A stretch of DNA of 64,000 nt from Roseateles amylovorans (GTDB lineage Bacteria; Pseudomonadota; Gammaproteobacteria; Burkholderiales; Burkholderiaceae_C). The stretch is from NCBI RefSeq assembly GCF_025398155.2, contig NZ_CP104562.2, positions 4,340,001 through 4,404,000 of the forward strand, written 5' to 3'. The number at the start of each line of letters is the position of its first letter. The first letter of the stretch is position 1. The translations under genes and the position numbers were made by a program. Positions 25,217 through 33,941 of the stretch are shown one piece after another. Below the pieces are notes generated by a model. It was not told the DNA's origin. It did not search any database and saw only the letters and a list, made by a program, of their open reading frames with translations.

Positions 25217-25871
25217 AACCATGGCTCCTGATGTTGACGATCTGAAGGACCGAGCCCACCGCCAGCAGCTTGCGCCGCAGCCGGTGCAGCGCCACATCCA
25301 GGGCATTGGGCGTCACCGCCTCCGACAAACCCCAGGCGGCCGCCTCCAACGCACCGCGGCGCACGGTGCGGCCCTCGTGGCGAACCAGGCTCAGCAGGAT
25401 CTGCAGTTCGGCGGGCGCCAGGGTGACGGTGTCGGTCTGGCAGGCGAGCAGGCCCTGATCCGGATGCAGCCGAATGTCGCCGTAGCCGGGCGACTCGGCC
25501 CGCAGGCCGGCGGGCCGGCGCATCAGCGCCCGCACCCGCGCCACCAGTTCCTCCATCGGAAAGGGCTTGGTGAGGTAGTCGTCGGCGCCGGCCTCCAGGC
25601 CTTCCACCCGGTCATGCAGAGCATCGCGGGCGGTCAGCATCAGGCAGGGCGTGGCCAGGCCGGCGGCGCGCAGCCGCTTGACCAGGGCCAGGCCGTCGCC
25701 ATCGGGCAGGCCTCGGTCGACGACCATGGCCGCATAGTCCATGTCCCGCAGCGCCCGCCAGGCCGCCTCCAGTGACGGAAAGACATCCGTGGGGATGCCG
25801 GCGGCCTGCAGCGCCTGGCGAACGAGTTCGGCCAGCCGCGCATGGTCCTCGACCAGGGCGATGCGGTTCAT
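25185..25871 (-). CDS. OmpR/PhoB-family response regulator
   Basis: 228-residue transcription regulator. The receiver domain has the acidic pair in LVEDH, the phosphorylation site Asp52 in MVVDRGLPDG and the conserved Lys in DDYLTKPF. The C-terminal winged helix ends NIRSHGYALR, typical of the OmpR/PhoB class and close to QseB in layout. It lies 10 nt downstream of the mipA-like gene and overlaps the sensor kinase, so all three probably form one operon. A direct repeat at 26870 upstream of mipA is a likely binding site. Confidence 0.93.
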   Translation of the reverse strand: MNRIALVEDHARLAELVRQALQAAGIPTDVFPSLEAAWRALRDMDYAAMVVDRGLPDGDGLALVKRLRAAGLATPCLMLTARDALHDRVEGLEAGADDYLTKPFPMEELVARVRALMRRPAGLRAESPGYGDIRLHPDQGLLACQTDTVTLAPAELQILLSLVRHEGRTVRRGALEAAAWGLSEAVTPNALDVALHRLRRKLLAVGSVLQIVNIRSHGYALREDPVAL

Positions 25872-25881
25872 GGCCGCGAGT

Positions 25882-26856
25882 TTAGAAGCGGTAGAGATAG
25901 CCCACCGCCACGCGCGAGAGGCTGCTGCGATCGACCAGGGGGCTGTCCTTGATCTCGTTGGGCAGGCCGGTGACGCTCAGGTCCAGGAACACCTGATGGC
26001 GGCCGCTGAGCGCGTAGTCCATGCGCAGGCCGCCTTCCAGCGTGGTGGCGGCCTTGCCGAGGTAGACCGGTCGATCGGCCAGCGCCTCATGCGCGCGCAC
26101 GCCGAAGTAGTAGTCGACATACTTCTTGTCCAGCCATTGCGCGGCCACGCGCGGCGTCACGCCCACGCCGCCCAGCGCAAAGCGTCGCTCGACCTGCAAC
26201 TGCAGCTTCTGGCCCTTGCTGTTGCCCGACAGGTCGGCCATCCAGTCCGCACTGACCTGCGCGATCGGGTTGCGCCAGGTCGCACCCGCGCCACCCCAGA
26301 AGCCGCCCTTGCGCTCGTCCATGCCGGCCAGACGCGGGGAGTCGCTGGCCTCGTAGCCGTCCATGTCGTACTTCAGGCGCAGGCCCGCGCTGAGCTGCTG
26401 CGTCGGGGTGAAGGCATGGCGCAAGAGCTTGAGATCGGCCGTGCCGCCCGCCACCCGCACCCAGCGGTTCTCGTAATACACCAGCGGCAGCACATTGGTT
26501 TTGCGCTCGGCGCCGGCATAGGGCTGCTGGCGCAGGCCCACGCCCAGTCCGAGCGCCCAGCCCGATCCGCCCTCGTCAGCGGCCTGGGCGGCTTCGCGCG
26601 GCTGGCCTTGCGCATGCGCCACGCCGGAGAACGCCGCACCGGCCACCAGGGCCGCCGTGGCGAACCAGGGCGTCAGCGCGCCCAGCGGCGATGCAGACGC
26701 AGGCGCTGAACGCCGGGACGGCAGCGCCCCTTGGCCGGAAGGCGCAGAGACGGCACGGCAGTCGGCGGGCACCAAGGGTGAAACCAAGGGCGAAGCCCGC
26801 AGGGAAGAAGGAGAGGTCGCAGTCACGGTGATTCCGGCAGTGGATGGGAGCCGCAT
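25882..26856 (-). CDS. MipA/OmpV-family outer-membrane protein
   Basis: Outer-membrane beta-barrel of the MipA/OmpV family, proteins implicated as scaffolds for murein enzymes or as porin-like barrels. The C-terminal 230 residues show the family pattern: LGLGVGLRQQPYAGAERKTNVLPLVYYEN, KYDMDGYEASDSPRL, YYFGVRAHEA, ending VAVGYLYRF. A signal peptide (WFATAALVAGAAFSGVAHA) lies about 62-81 residues from the first ATG, preceded by a low-complexity 60-residue stretch. The true start may therefore be downstream of 26856. It heads an operon with the two-component genes. Confidence 0.85.
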   Translation of the reverse strand: MRLPSTAGITVTATSPSSLRASPLVSPLVPADCRAVSAPSGQGALPSRRSAPASASPLGALTPWFATAALVAGAAFSGVAHAQGQPREAAQAADEGGSGWALGLGVGLRQQPYAGAERKTNVLPLVYYENRWVRVAGGTADLKLLRHAFTPTQQLSAGLRLKYDMDGYEASDSPRLAGMDERKGGFWGGAGATWRNPIAQVSADWMADLSGNSKGQKLQLQVERRFALGGVGVTPRVAAQWLDKKYVDYYFGVRAHEALADRPVYLGKAATTLEGGLRMDYALSGRHQVFLDLSVTGLPNEIKDSPLVDRSSLSRVAVGYLYRF

Positions 26857-26869
26857 GGTCGAGCCGCCG

Positions 26870-26888
26870 GTCTTACCGAAGTCTTACC
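26870..26888 (-). promoter_or_regulatory. Tandem response-regulator box upstream of mipA operon
   Basis: GTCTTACC occurs twice at 26870 and 26881, an exact 8-nt direct repeat with 11-nt period, the spacing used by OmpR/PhoB-type dimers on one face of the helix. The operon encodes such a regulator, so autoregulation is a natural inference. The repeat ends 14 nt from the first mipA ATG, which suggests that transcription starts downstream and that this ATG may not be used. Confidence 0.55.
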
Positions 26889-27069
26889 CGTCAGGCCGGC
26901 TTCTCAGATTTTTGGAAGCACCAGAATCCGCCGTGGGCGGATGGCGCGCAGGCCGGGCGGTCGATAGATTGCGCGCTTCGAATCGACCTGCCTCCGGACG
27001 GATGACCGCGCTGCGGGGCCGAAGCCGAACGTGAGGCGCGGCAGCGCCGCGCCGTCCGTGCCGACGCTC

Positions 27070-28053
27070 ATGTCCACCGTCCAACGGGCTCAAGCTCACA
27101 TGACCCGTCCCCGCGCGCGCGCACCACGCCAACGCCAGCCAGATCACGTCGGCACCCGTTCTCCCCTCAGGCCGGGCTCGGATGCGGCCAGCCAGCCGGG
27201 CCGCCCGGCCCAACTCGTCGCACAGGCCCTGGCGGACCACAGCAACCAGGCACGGCAGCTGCGGCGGATGCAGGACCTGGCCGACCAGCATGCCGAGGCA
27301 TCAGCAGGATCTGCGGCGCCGGTGCAGCGGATGCGGCTCTCGACGTCGAGCCGTTGGAACGATTTCGAGGCTGAGCAACAGCCCGTCACCGACTTCCCTC
27401 TCGTGTTCTCCATGGCCGTCGTCAATTTCGTGGATCAGGAGGGCATCACCTTCACCGGCGACCAGCCGGAAACCCTGGAGGTGCCCATGAGCTACAGCGT
27501 GGCCGGGTTCAGCCGGCAGGTCCAGGTCACGGCCAGCGAGATCGCCGCGATGCGCGAACAGATCAACGGACGCACGCAGGGAGGGCGCGCCCTGACTGCG
27601 AAAACCCACATGCGGGATGAGGGCGAAGACGATCTGAATCCTTCCGCATACACGAACAACTGCGGCTATTGCGTCCTGGCGAGCGTCCTGCATCTCGGCA
27701 ACGCGAACCAGATCTTTGAATGGCTGACCGAAGCCGGTCTCAGCTCGGGCAGGCTCGCCGACGGCCTGGACCTCGAAAAGATGCAGGTCGCCCTCAGCCA
27801 GGTCGGCGTCCCGATGTCCAACATCATGAACGGACTCGACAACGGGGGCTTGCGCAACCAACTGGTCGTCGCTTGCCAAGAAGGCTTCTCGACAGCCATC
27901 GTGCACTTTCCCGCTCATTTTGTCGTGGCCAGAACGCGGGAGGTCGCTCAGGGCCACGTGATCGTGATCGAGGATCCGCAATTGCGGGAGTCATGGAACT
28001 TCGACCTGCTTCCTGAAACCGTGTTCTCACTGTTCACGCTGCAGGAACCTTGA
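27070..28053 (+). CDS. Putative exported papain-like (C-H-D) toxin/effector
   Basis: 327 residues from the ATG at 27070 (27100 and 27031 are alternatives). The N-terminal 90 residues are Arg/Gln/Ala-rich and contain QLVAQALADHSNQARQLRRM and APVQRM. This style of leader is seen in DUF4157-type polymorphic effectors, including those of extracellular contractile injection systems. The C-terminal half has TNNCGYCVLASVL (Cys198/Cys201), PAHFVVAR (His283) and VIVIEDPQL (Asp302, Gln304), matching the order of a papain-fold Cys-His-Asp triad as in Tox-PL domains. No immunity gene, secretion cluster or signal peptide is adjacent. Function is inferred from motifs, not from a recognised full-length homologue. 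Confidence 0.5.
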   Translation: MSTVQRAQAHMTRPRARAPRQRQPDHVGTRSPLRPGSDAASQPGRPAQLVAQALADHSNQARQLRRMQDLADQHAEASAGSAAPVQRMRLSTSSRWNDFEAEQQPVTDFPLVFSMAVVNFVDQEGITFTGDQPETLEVPMSYSVAGFSRQVQVTASEIAAMREQINGRTQGGRALTAKTHMRDEGEDDLNPSAYTNNCGYCVLASVLHLGNANQIFEWLTEAGLSSGRLADGLDLEKMQVALSQVGVPMSNIMNGLDNGGLRNQLVVACQEGFSTAIVHFPAHFVVARTREVAQGHVIVIEDPQLRESWNFDLLPETVFSLFTLQEP

Positions 28054-28096
28054 CGGAGGTCGCGGAGGCCCGCCTCCCACTGTCGACGCGGACCGC

Positions 28097-29698
28097 TCAT
28101 CCCAGTCGGAAGATGGCGATCGCGGTCGACAGCCGCTTGGACTGATCCTTGAGGCTCTCCGCCGCGGAAGCAGCCTCCTCCACCAGCGCGGCGTTCTGCT
28201 GCGTCATCTGATCGAGGTGCCCGACGGCCGCATTCACCTGGTCGATGCCCTCGCTCTGCTCGCGGGAGGCGGCACTGATCTCGGCAATGATGTCGGTGAC
28301 CCGCTGCACACTGGTGACGATGTCGGTCATCGTGGTGCCGGCGTCCTGCACCAGCCGGGAGCCGGACTCCACCCGCTCCACGCTGGCGGCAATCAGCGTC
28401 TTGATCTGCTTGGCCGCCTCGGCGCTTCGCTGCGCGAGCGAGCGCACCTCGCTGGCCACCACCGCGAACCCTCGGCCCTGCTCGCCCGCCCGTGCAGCCT
28501 CCACCGCCGCATTCAGCGCCAGGATGTTGGTCTGGAAGGCAATGCCGTCGATCACACCGATGATGTCGCCGATCTTGCGCGAACTGTCGCTGATGTCACC
28601 CATGGTCGATACCACTTGACCCATCACCTCACCGCCGCGCTGCGCGTTGGTGGCGGCCGAGCTGACCAGCTGGTTGGCGGTGGTGGCCGCGTCTGCGGTC
28701 TGCCGCACGGTGCCGGTGAGCTCGGTCAGCGAGGCGGCGGCTTCCTCCAGGTTGGAGGCGGTCTGCTCGGTGCGGGCCGAGAGGTCCATGTTGCCCGAGG
28801 CGATCTCGGCGCTGGCGGTGGTGATGCTGTCGGTGGAGCCCCGGACCTCGCCGATCAGGCGCTGCAAGGAGGCCTGCATCTTCTGCAGCGCGCGCAGCAG
28901 TTGGCCGGTCTCATCATTGCCGACCACCCGGATCTGACGGCTCAGGTCGAAGTTCGCAATCGCATCGGCCACCAGTGCGGCTTCATGCAGCGGTCGGGTG
29001 ATGGACCGGCTCAGCCACACGGCCAGCGCCCCGCCGGTCAGCAGCGAGAACACGCCGAACACCACCAGGGCGATGCGGGCCCGGCTGTTGGTCTCCACCA
29101 CCGCCAGCATGGCCGCATCCAACTGGTCGCGTTGCTGCTGGACGATGTCGCGGATGCCGTCCAGGTAAGCCGTGGAGGCGGCTTGGAACTGCTGCTCGAA
29201 CAGTTGCTTGGCCTTGTCGGTCTCGCCACTCTTCTTGAGCGCCGTGATGGTGTCGCGCAGGTTGATGAAGGTCTTTCGCAGCTCGACGACCTTGTCGTAG
29301 CTGGCACGCTCCTGCGGTGTGGTGAGCAGCTTGTCGAGCCTTTGCTGCAACTCGGTGGAGATGCGGGTGGCCTCGGTGGCCTGCGCACTGAAGAAGGTCG
29401 CCAGGGTGGGATCATTGCTCGCCGCGATGGCGGTCGTGCGTGTGGCGCCATTGAAGACGTTGCGATACCAGTCGGCGGCCGTGCGTTCGGTCACCAGCGA
29501 ACTGCGATACATGTCCTCGGTCTCGGCCGCCACCCGACGCAATCCCCAGTACCCGAGCGCCGAACCGATCAAGGCGATCAACAGCACCAACGCCTGCACC
29601 AGGAGCAGTCGCCTGGCGATGGACTGCCCCCCGGAGGCGGCGGGAGGCGACAGCGACGCGCCAGACATTGAAGCGGTGAAGGCGGATGGACCCGACAT
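28097..29698 (-). CDS. Methyl-accepting chemotaxis protein
   Basis: Membrane chemoreceptor of 533 residues from the ATG at 29698 (AAAGGAG 6 nt before). TM1 about residues 31-52, a periplasmic four-helix-bundle domain (about 53-205), TM2 about 208-229, HAMP, and the cytoplasmic signalling domain. The hairpin tip segment IIGVIDGIAFQTNILALNAA and EQGRGFAVVASEVRSLAQRS are almost invariant in the Tsr/Tar class. It ends FRLG with no CheR-binding pentapeptide. Ligand unknown. A similar receptor lies at 38958. Confidence 0.95.
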   Translation of the reverse strand: MSGPSAFTASMSGASLSPPAASGGQSIARRLLLVQALVLLIALIGSALGYWGLRRVAAETEDMYRSSLVTERTAADWYRNVFNGATRTTAIAASNDPTLATFFSAQATEATRISTELQQRLDKLLTTPQERASYDKVVELRKTFINLRDTITALKKSGETDKAKQLFEQQFQAASTAYLDGIRDIVQQQRDQLDAAMLAVVETNSRARIALVVFGVFSLLTGGALAVWLSRSITRPLHEAALVADAIANFDLSRQIRVVGNDETGQLLRALQKMQASLQRLIGEVRGSTDSITTASAEIASGNMDLSARTEQTASNLEEAAASLTELTGTVRQTADAATTANQLVSSAATNAQRGGEVMGQVVSTMGDISDSSRKIGDIIGVIDGIAFQTNILALNAAVEAARAGEQGRGFAVVASEVRSLAQRSAEAAKQIKTLIAASVERVESGSRLVQDAGTTMTDIVTSVQRVTDIIAEISAASREQSEGIDQVNAAVGHLDQMTQQNAALVEEAASAAESLKDQSKRLSTAIAIFRLG

Positions 29699-30032
29699 GC
29701 GATGCTCCTTTTGCGTTCGCCCTAACGGGCGGCGTACGGTCATCTTGGCACGGGGGTGTGAACCGCGCCATCACTGCATGCAGCGACGGACCGGTCAAAG
29801 TGCGCAGAAATTCGAATCCATGGCCTGGCATTGCGGCGATCCGGCCCCGTGGCAGGCCTCGACCACCGACCGCTTCACACTTTGTTCCCGACAGGCGCCA
29901 TCCGGCTGATATACGCTTGCTCCCGGCGACATCGACCCTCCACGGGATCCCGTTGACGGGGCGGTCGGTGACCCGCCGCCTGAACTTCTTTCGACACCAA
30001 TGTCCTTCGATCACCTCCGCCCTGGTGCCTTC

Positions 30033-30509
30033 ATGCGCAACACCCCTCGCTTCGCCTCGCTGCTGCTCTCCGCTTCCCTCGCGACGTCGCTCGCCGCACT
30101 GTGCCTGCCGGCAGGTGCCGAGAGCATTGCCTCTTCAGCCTCCAGCGCCGGATCGGCCTCGTCGGGGAGCGTGTCCGATTCGTTGGAGAACTCCAGCAAC
30201 AGCTCCAGCAAGGACAAGAAGGTCGCCCAGGGCGAATACCAGGTGATCGCTGCCGCGCCCGCCCAGGGCCGCCCGGACACCACGCGGCTGCAACTGCGGT
30301 CGACCGACCCGATGGTCGCAGCCGAGTTCTATCTGCTGGTGCCCAGCCGCGCGATGGGTGGCCGTCCGCTTCATGCCGGCGACAAGGTGATGGCCGCGCA
30401 GCGCGACTACGGCTTCGAGTTCGCCCGCGCGGAAAACCGCGAGCCCTTCTTCCTGGTGCTGAACGACGACTGGCACCGCGAACTGCAGTCGCATCCGGTG
30501 ACCTTGTGA
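30033..30509 (+). CDS. Small secreted protein of unknown function
   Basis: 158 residues starting MRNTPRFASLLLSASLATSL with a signal peptide cleaved near PAGA-ES (about residue 29). A Ser-rich linker (residues 30-62) is followed by a compact domain (YQVIAAAPAQGRPDTTRLQL to HRELQSHPVTL). An ATG 33 nt upstream is also in frame. I do not recognise the domain. Its TGA overlaps the GTG of the next gene (GTGA), so the two products are translationally coupled and probably act together in the envelope. Confidence 0.65.
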   Translation: MRNTPRFASLLLSASLATSLAALCLPAGAESIASSASSAGSASSGSVSDSLENSSNSSSKDKKVAQGEYQVIAAAPAQGRPDTTRLQLRSTDPMVAAEFYLLVPSRAMGGRPLHAGDKVMAAQRDYGFEFARAENREPFFLVLNDDWHRELQSHPVTL

Positions 30510-31480
30510 GCCTGCGAGCGGACGCCGCTGCCGCGTCCTGCATCGACGAACCGCGTCGCCGATCGACCGAGGGAAAGCGCCGACAGGGCCGGCGGGCGCT
30601 GGGTCTGCTCGTGGGCGTCGGGCTCATGCTCAGCGGCCTGAATGCCGGCGCTGCGGTCTTCTGCGACCGCCCGTCCGACCTCAACGCCATCGACCAGGAT
30701 CGCCAGCTGCGGCTGGTGGCCGAGGTCAAGCGGGTGTTGCAGCAGGCGGGACCGGCAGCCGCGCTGGTGTCCCGCTCCGGCACCGACCTGGATCGCTTCA
30801 ACATCCGGTACTCCCATGCCGGACTGGCACTGCGCGACAGTGCCAATGGCGCGTGGTCGGTGCGCCAGCTCTACTACGCCTGTGACGAGTCACGGCCCCG
30901 TCTGTTCGACCAGGGCCTCACCGGCTTCCTCATGAGCGCCGGCAAGATCGAGCCGACTCGGCTGTCGATGGTGTTGCTCCCGCCGGAGCCCGCGCAGCGA
31001 CTGGCCACCTTGGCGTTGGACAACCGCCGAGCGCTCGCACTGCTGGCGCCGCAGTACAGCGCCAACGCGTATGCCTTCAGCACCCGCTACCAGAACTGCA
31101 ACCAATGGGTGGCCGAACTCATGGCCAGCGCCTGGAGCGGTGAGCCCCCCGACGACCGGCCCGCGGCGCAGCAGCGCCTGTCGGCCTTGGGCTATGAACC
31201 CGAGGCGGTGCGCATCCCCTCGCACAGCCTGATGTTCGCGGCCCAGTTCGTGCCGCTGGTGCATCTGGACGATCACCCGATCGACGACCTCTACGCACTG
31301 CGCATGCGGGTGTCGACGCCCGCATCGCTCGAGGCCTTCGCACACCGTCTCGCGCCCGAGGCCGAGCGGGTGGAGCTTTGCGCCACTGCCGACCGCCTGG
31401 TGGTGCGCCGCGGGTGGCAGCCGCTGGACGCCTCCTGCATGCCCGGGGCAATGGACCAGATCATCGCCCTGCGCGACTGA
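30506..31480 (+). CDS. DUF2145-family secreted protein
   Basis: 324 residues from a GTG that overlaps the previous stop codon. A twin-basic N-terminus (RRQGRRALGLLVGVGLMLSGLNAGA) is a signal peptide ending before AVFCDRPSDLNAIDQDRQLR. The conserved features I associate with DUF2145 are visible: LVSRSGTDLDRFNIRYSHAGLALRD, VRQLYYACDESRPRLFDQGL, and RYQNCNQWVAELMASAW with a Cys-Asn-Gln and earlier His that could form an NlpC/P60-like catalytic set. The family has no established function. It is coupled to the small secreted protein upstream. Confidence 0.8.
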   Translation: MSLRADAAAASCIDEPRRRSTEGKRRQGRRALGLLVGVGLMLSGLNAGAAVFCDRPSDLNAIDQDRQLRLVAEVKRVLQQAGPAAALVSRSGTDLDRFNIRYSHAGLALRDSANGAWSVRQLYYACDESRPRLFDQGLTGFLMSAGKIEPTRLSMVLLPPEPAQRLATLALDNRRALALLAPQYSANAYAFSTRYQNCNQWVAELMASAWSGEPPDDRPAAQQRLSALGYEPEAVRIPSHSLMFAAQFVPLVHLDDHPIDDLYALRMRVSTPASLEAFAHRLAPEAERVELCATADRLVVRRGWQPLDASCMPGAMDQIIALRD

Positions 31481-32204
31481 TCGCGCCGCGCCTTCGACGC
31501 CACGACCTCGCGGGGTGGCACCACCATGCGGCCCCTCCCCCGTTGGTGGGAGCGCGCCCGCGGCGCTTCGGTGGCAACCTGCGAAGCAACAAACAAGCAC
31601 GGGGACAACAACAGGACGACGACCCGCACAGCCAGCGTGGCAAAAGCCGCGACGACCTGCCGCACCGATGACGCGGACTGCGCCTTGTCGCATCGTGTCG
31701 TGTCGCAACGCATCGTGTCGCATCGCATCGTGTCGCATCGCACGGCCCTGCCCTGCCCTGCACTGCACCTCCTGCGCTGCGCCGATGGCGTTGGACAGCG
31801 CCGCGGACACTGTCCTCAGCGCACGGCGTACGTCGCCGATGGCGGCGACAGCGTCGGCTGGGCGGCGCGACATTCGCCCCGCAATGTGGCTTACGTCATT
31901 TGACCGGGCCACGCGCCGACACCACACTGCCGGCGGCTCGCGGAAGTCGTGGCGGGTCAGGCATCGTCCAGGGATGCATGAGGAGCCTTCGGGACTTGTG
32001 ACGCGCGCCATTCAAAGAGCGGGCGCACAGGACGGGCACCTCGGCATCGACCTTCGGGCGACCGATCTTCGGGAACAGCATCTGCGTGTGATTGTTGGCG
32101 CATCACGCTGTAGGGATCGGTATCTTCCGTTATTCGCGTGTGTATCTCGTCGCTAAGATCTTCTTCAGGTTGGGAACACAACGCAGCGCGTAGAGGGAAA
32201 CGAG
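31481..32204. other. Gene-free stretch with simple repeats
   Basis: About 720 nt without a convincing gene. The longest frames (for example 31515-32156 plus) translate to low-complexity sequence and have no ribosome-binding site. A degenerate array of CATCGTGTCG / CATCG units occupies 31687-31742. The 3' part (from about 31890) is less GC-rich and should contain the promoter of the gene at 32205. Confidence 0.5.
31687..31742. repeat. Degenerate 5/10-nt repeat array (GTCGCATC-type)
   Basis: Alternating CATCG and TGTCG pentamers over 56 nt, for example CATCGTGTCGCATCGCATCG. Likely slippage-derived. No gene overlaps it. Confidence 0.75.
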
Positions 32205-32603
32205 ATGAAGGCCAAATGGCTGTTGGCTTCGGGTCTGTGGATGGCAGCGATGAGCGTGTCCATGCATGCGGTGGCCCAGGTGCCCTATGTGTTCACCTAC
32301 AACCCGGGGCCCTCGTACGGCACCAAGTGGATGGCCAAGGTGTCCGATGGTGCGGTGGAGTCGTCCGCCTCGGTGCTGAATGGCGCACCCCGCCCGGTGT
32401 GGGCGCGGATCTGCTACAGCATCGGCCCGTCCGACAGCACGGTCACCGTGTATGCGCAATCGGGCAATGGCCCGGTGCAGTCGTCGGAGGTCGCCTGGGG
32501 TGGCTGTGCCGATGTCTTCGGCACCAGCGTCTGGATCGGCAATCCCTATCCCCAAGTCGTCGGCGGCTATTACGGCATTGCGCCGGCCACTCCCGCACCC
32601 TAA
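32205..32603 (+). CDS. Secreted protein of unknown function
   Basis: 132 residues with a clear signal peptide (MKAKWLLASGLWMAAMSVSM, cleavage near AVAQ-VP, about residue 25). The mature part is about 107 residues with two Cys (ICYSIG, GGCADVF) that could form one disulphide, and aromatic/Gly-rich sequence ending VVGGYYGIAPATPAP. No family recognised. It lies 74 nt upstream of the CsgG-like lipoprotein on the same strand and may be co-expressed with it. Confidence 0.7.
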   Translation: MKAKWLLASGLWMAAMSVSMHAVAQVPYVFTYNPGPSYGTKWMAKVSDGAVESSASVLNGAPRPVWARICYSIGPSDSTVTVYAQSGNGPVQSSEVAWGGCADVFGTSVWIGNPYPQVVGGYYGIAPATPAP

Positions 32604-32677
32604 CCCTGAATTCCGGTTCGACTGCGGCGCAGCCGGGCCGTCTTTGCCTGTTCATCAGAACAATTTCGGAGGAATCC

Positions 32678-33625
32678 ATGCCTGCTACTACCCTCGCACG
32701 TTCCGTGCTGAAGTCCGCCCTGGTGCTGTCGCCGCTGCTGCTGGCCGGCTGCCTGGCCACCGCGCCCACCATGGGCGAGAACAAGGGCACCGTGTCCGGC
32801 GCGGCCGGCGGTGCGCAGGCGGAAAACCAGAACAGCAAGCTCGAGCACTGCGACGAGACGCTGGGCACGCTGGCCATGTTCGAGGATCCGCAAGCCCCGT
32901 GGTGGTCGCAGATGCGCGAACGCCAGCTCGGCTCGACCCTGCCCGTGCTGCGCCTGATGGTTCAGCAAAGCAATTGCTTCGTGATCGTGGAACGCGGCAA
33001 GGCCTTCGCCAACATGGAGCGCGAGCGCGCGCTGATGCAGTCTGGTGAGACCCGCGCGGGCAGCAACTTCGGCCAGGGCCAGATCGTGGCAGCGGACTAC
33101 ACCATGAGCCCCGAGATCCAGTTCGCCGGCAAGACCGGCGGCGCGGGCGGCGGCATCGGGACCGGCGCCATCGGCCTGATCACGGCGGTGGCGGCCAACA
33201 TGAGCCAGAACGAAGCCTCGACCACGCTGCTGCTGGTGGACAACCGTTCGGGCGTGCAGATCGCTGCCGCCGAAGGCACCGGCAAGAACTTCGACTTCGG
33301 CTTCTTCGGTGGCAGCCTGTTCGGCAACAGCGCGGTCGCGGGCGGTGCCTATGCCAAGACCCCAGCGGGCAAGGTCGTCACTGCGGCGTTTGCGGACTCC
33401 TTCAACCAGATGGTGAAGGCCCTGCGCAACTACAAGGCGCAACAGGTCAAGGGTGGCCTGGGCACCGGTGGCCGCCTGGGCGTGTCCGGCGGATCGACCG
33501 CAGCGTCCAAGGAAGCCGACCAGCAAGCCGCTCCGGCCGCCACCCCCACCAAGAAGCCGGCCGCCGCCGCCAAGCCGAAGACGACCACCAAGTCGACGCC
33601 GGCCACCGGGACCGGCACGAAGTAA
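32678..33625 (+). CDS. CsgG-family outer-membrane lipoprotein
   Basis: 315 residues from the ATG at 32678, preceded by GGAGGA. A lipoprotein signal ends LLLAGC with the lipidation Cys near residue 24. The body resembles CsgG/HfaB proteins: LPVLRLMVQQSNCFVIVERGKAF, a Gly-rich membrane-spanning stretch (TGGAGGGIGTGAIGLITAV), TTLLLVDNRSGVQIAAAEGTG and FADSFNQMVKAL. CsgG forms the nonameric export pore for curli subunits; no csgA/B/E/F gene is recognisable here. The C-terminal tail of about 65 residues is Lys/Ala/Thr/Pro-rich. Confidence 0.82.
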   Translation: MPATTLARSVLKSALVLSPLLLAGCLATAPTMGENKGTVSGAAGGAQAENQNSKLEHCDETLGTLAMFEDPQAPWWSQMRERQLGSTLPVLRLMVQQSNCFVIVERGKAFANMERERALMQSGETRAGSNFGQGQIVAADYTMSPEIQFAGKTGGAGGGIGTGAIGLITAVAANMSQNEASTTLLLVDNRSGVQIAAAEGTGKNFDFGFFGGSLFGNSAVAGGAYAKTPAGKVVTAAFADSFNQMVKALRNYKAQQVKGGLGTGGRLGVSGGSTAASKEADQQAAPAATPTKKPAAAAKPKTTTKSTPATGTGTK

Positions 33626-33675
33626 TTGCGCCGGCGGGGCCGCTGCGAACGCGCAGGCCCTCGCATGATGGATCA

Positions 33676-33727
33676 CCGACATCGCCCGATGCGCCTCAGC
33701 GGGATGAGGCGGGTCCGGCGATGTCGG
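33676..33727. other. Nested perfect hairpin downstream of the CsgG-like gene
   Basis: An outer perfect 11-bp stem (CCGACATCGCC / GGCGATGTCGG) encloses two 5-nt bulge strands and an inner perfect 7-bp stem (CGCCTCA / TGAGGCG) with a 6-nt loop. There is no T-tract on either side. It lies 50 nt after the csgG-like stop codon. It may act as a terminator or transcript stabiliser, or be a REP-like element. Confidence 0.7.
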
Positions 33728-33941
33728 CGCTTTCCGAGCCCGCATCGCCGCGTCGTCCAGAGGATCGCAACGCCCTGATGGGCGCGGCGCAGCGGCGGGT
33801 GAAGCCGACGCCACAACCTGATCGCCGCTGTTTCCTCGCCTTGCACATGCGGACCGCCACCGATGCCAGGCGGTTCGACGCTGTGATTCAATCGCGATCG
33901 TTCAGGCCCTGTCCCGGGGCCGTTGCGCCATGGAGATCCTG

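Noticed and set aside
31291..31743. 150-codon minus-strand frame over the CATCG/TGTCG repeats
   Set aside because: Its N-terminus is the translation of the simple repeat and the rest is antisense to the DUF2145 gene.
31515..32156. 213-codon plus-strand frame
   Set aside because: Low-complexity Pro/Ala/Arg translation, no ribosome-binding site and no family resemblance.
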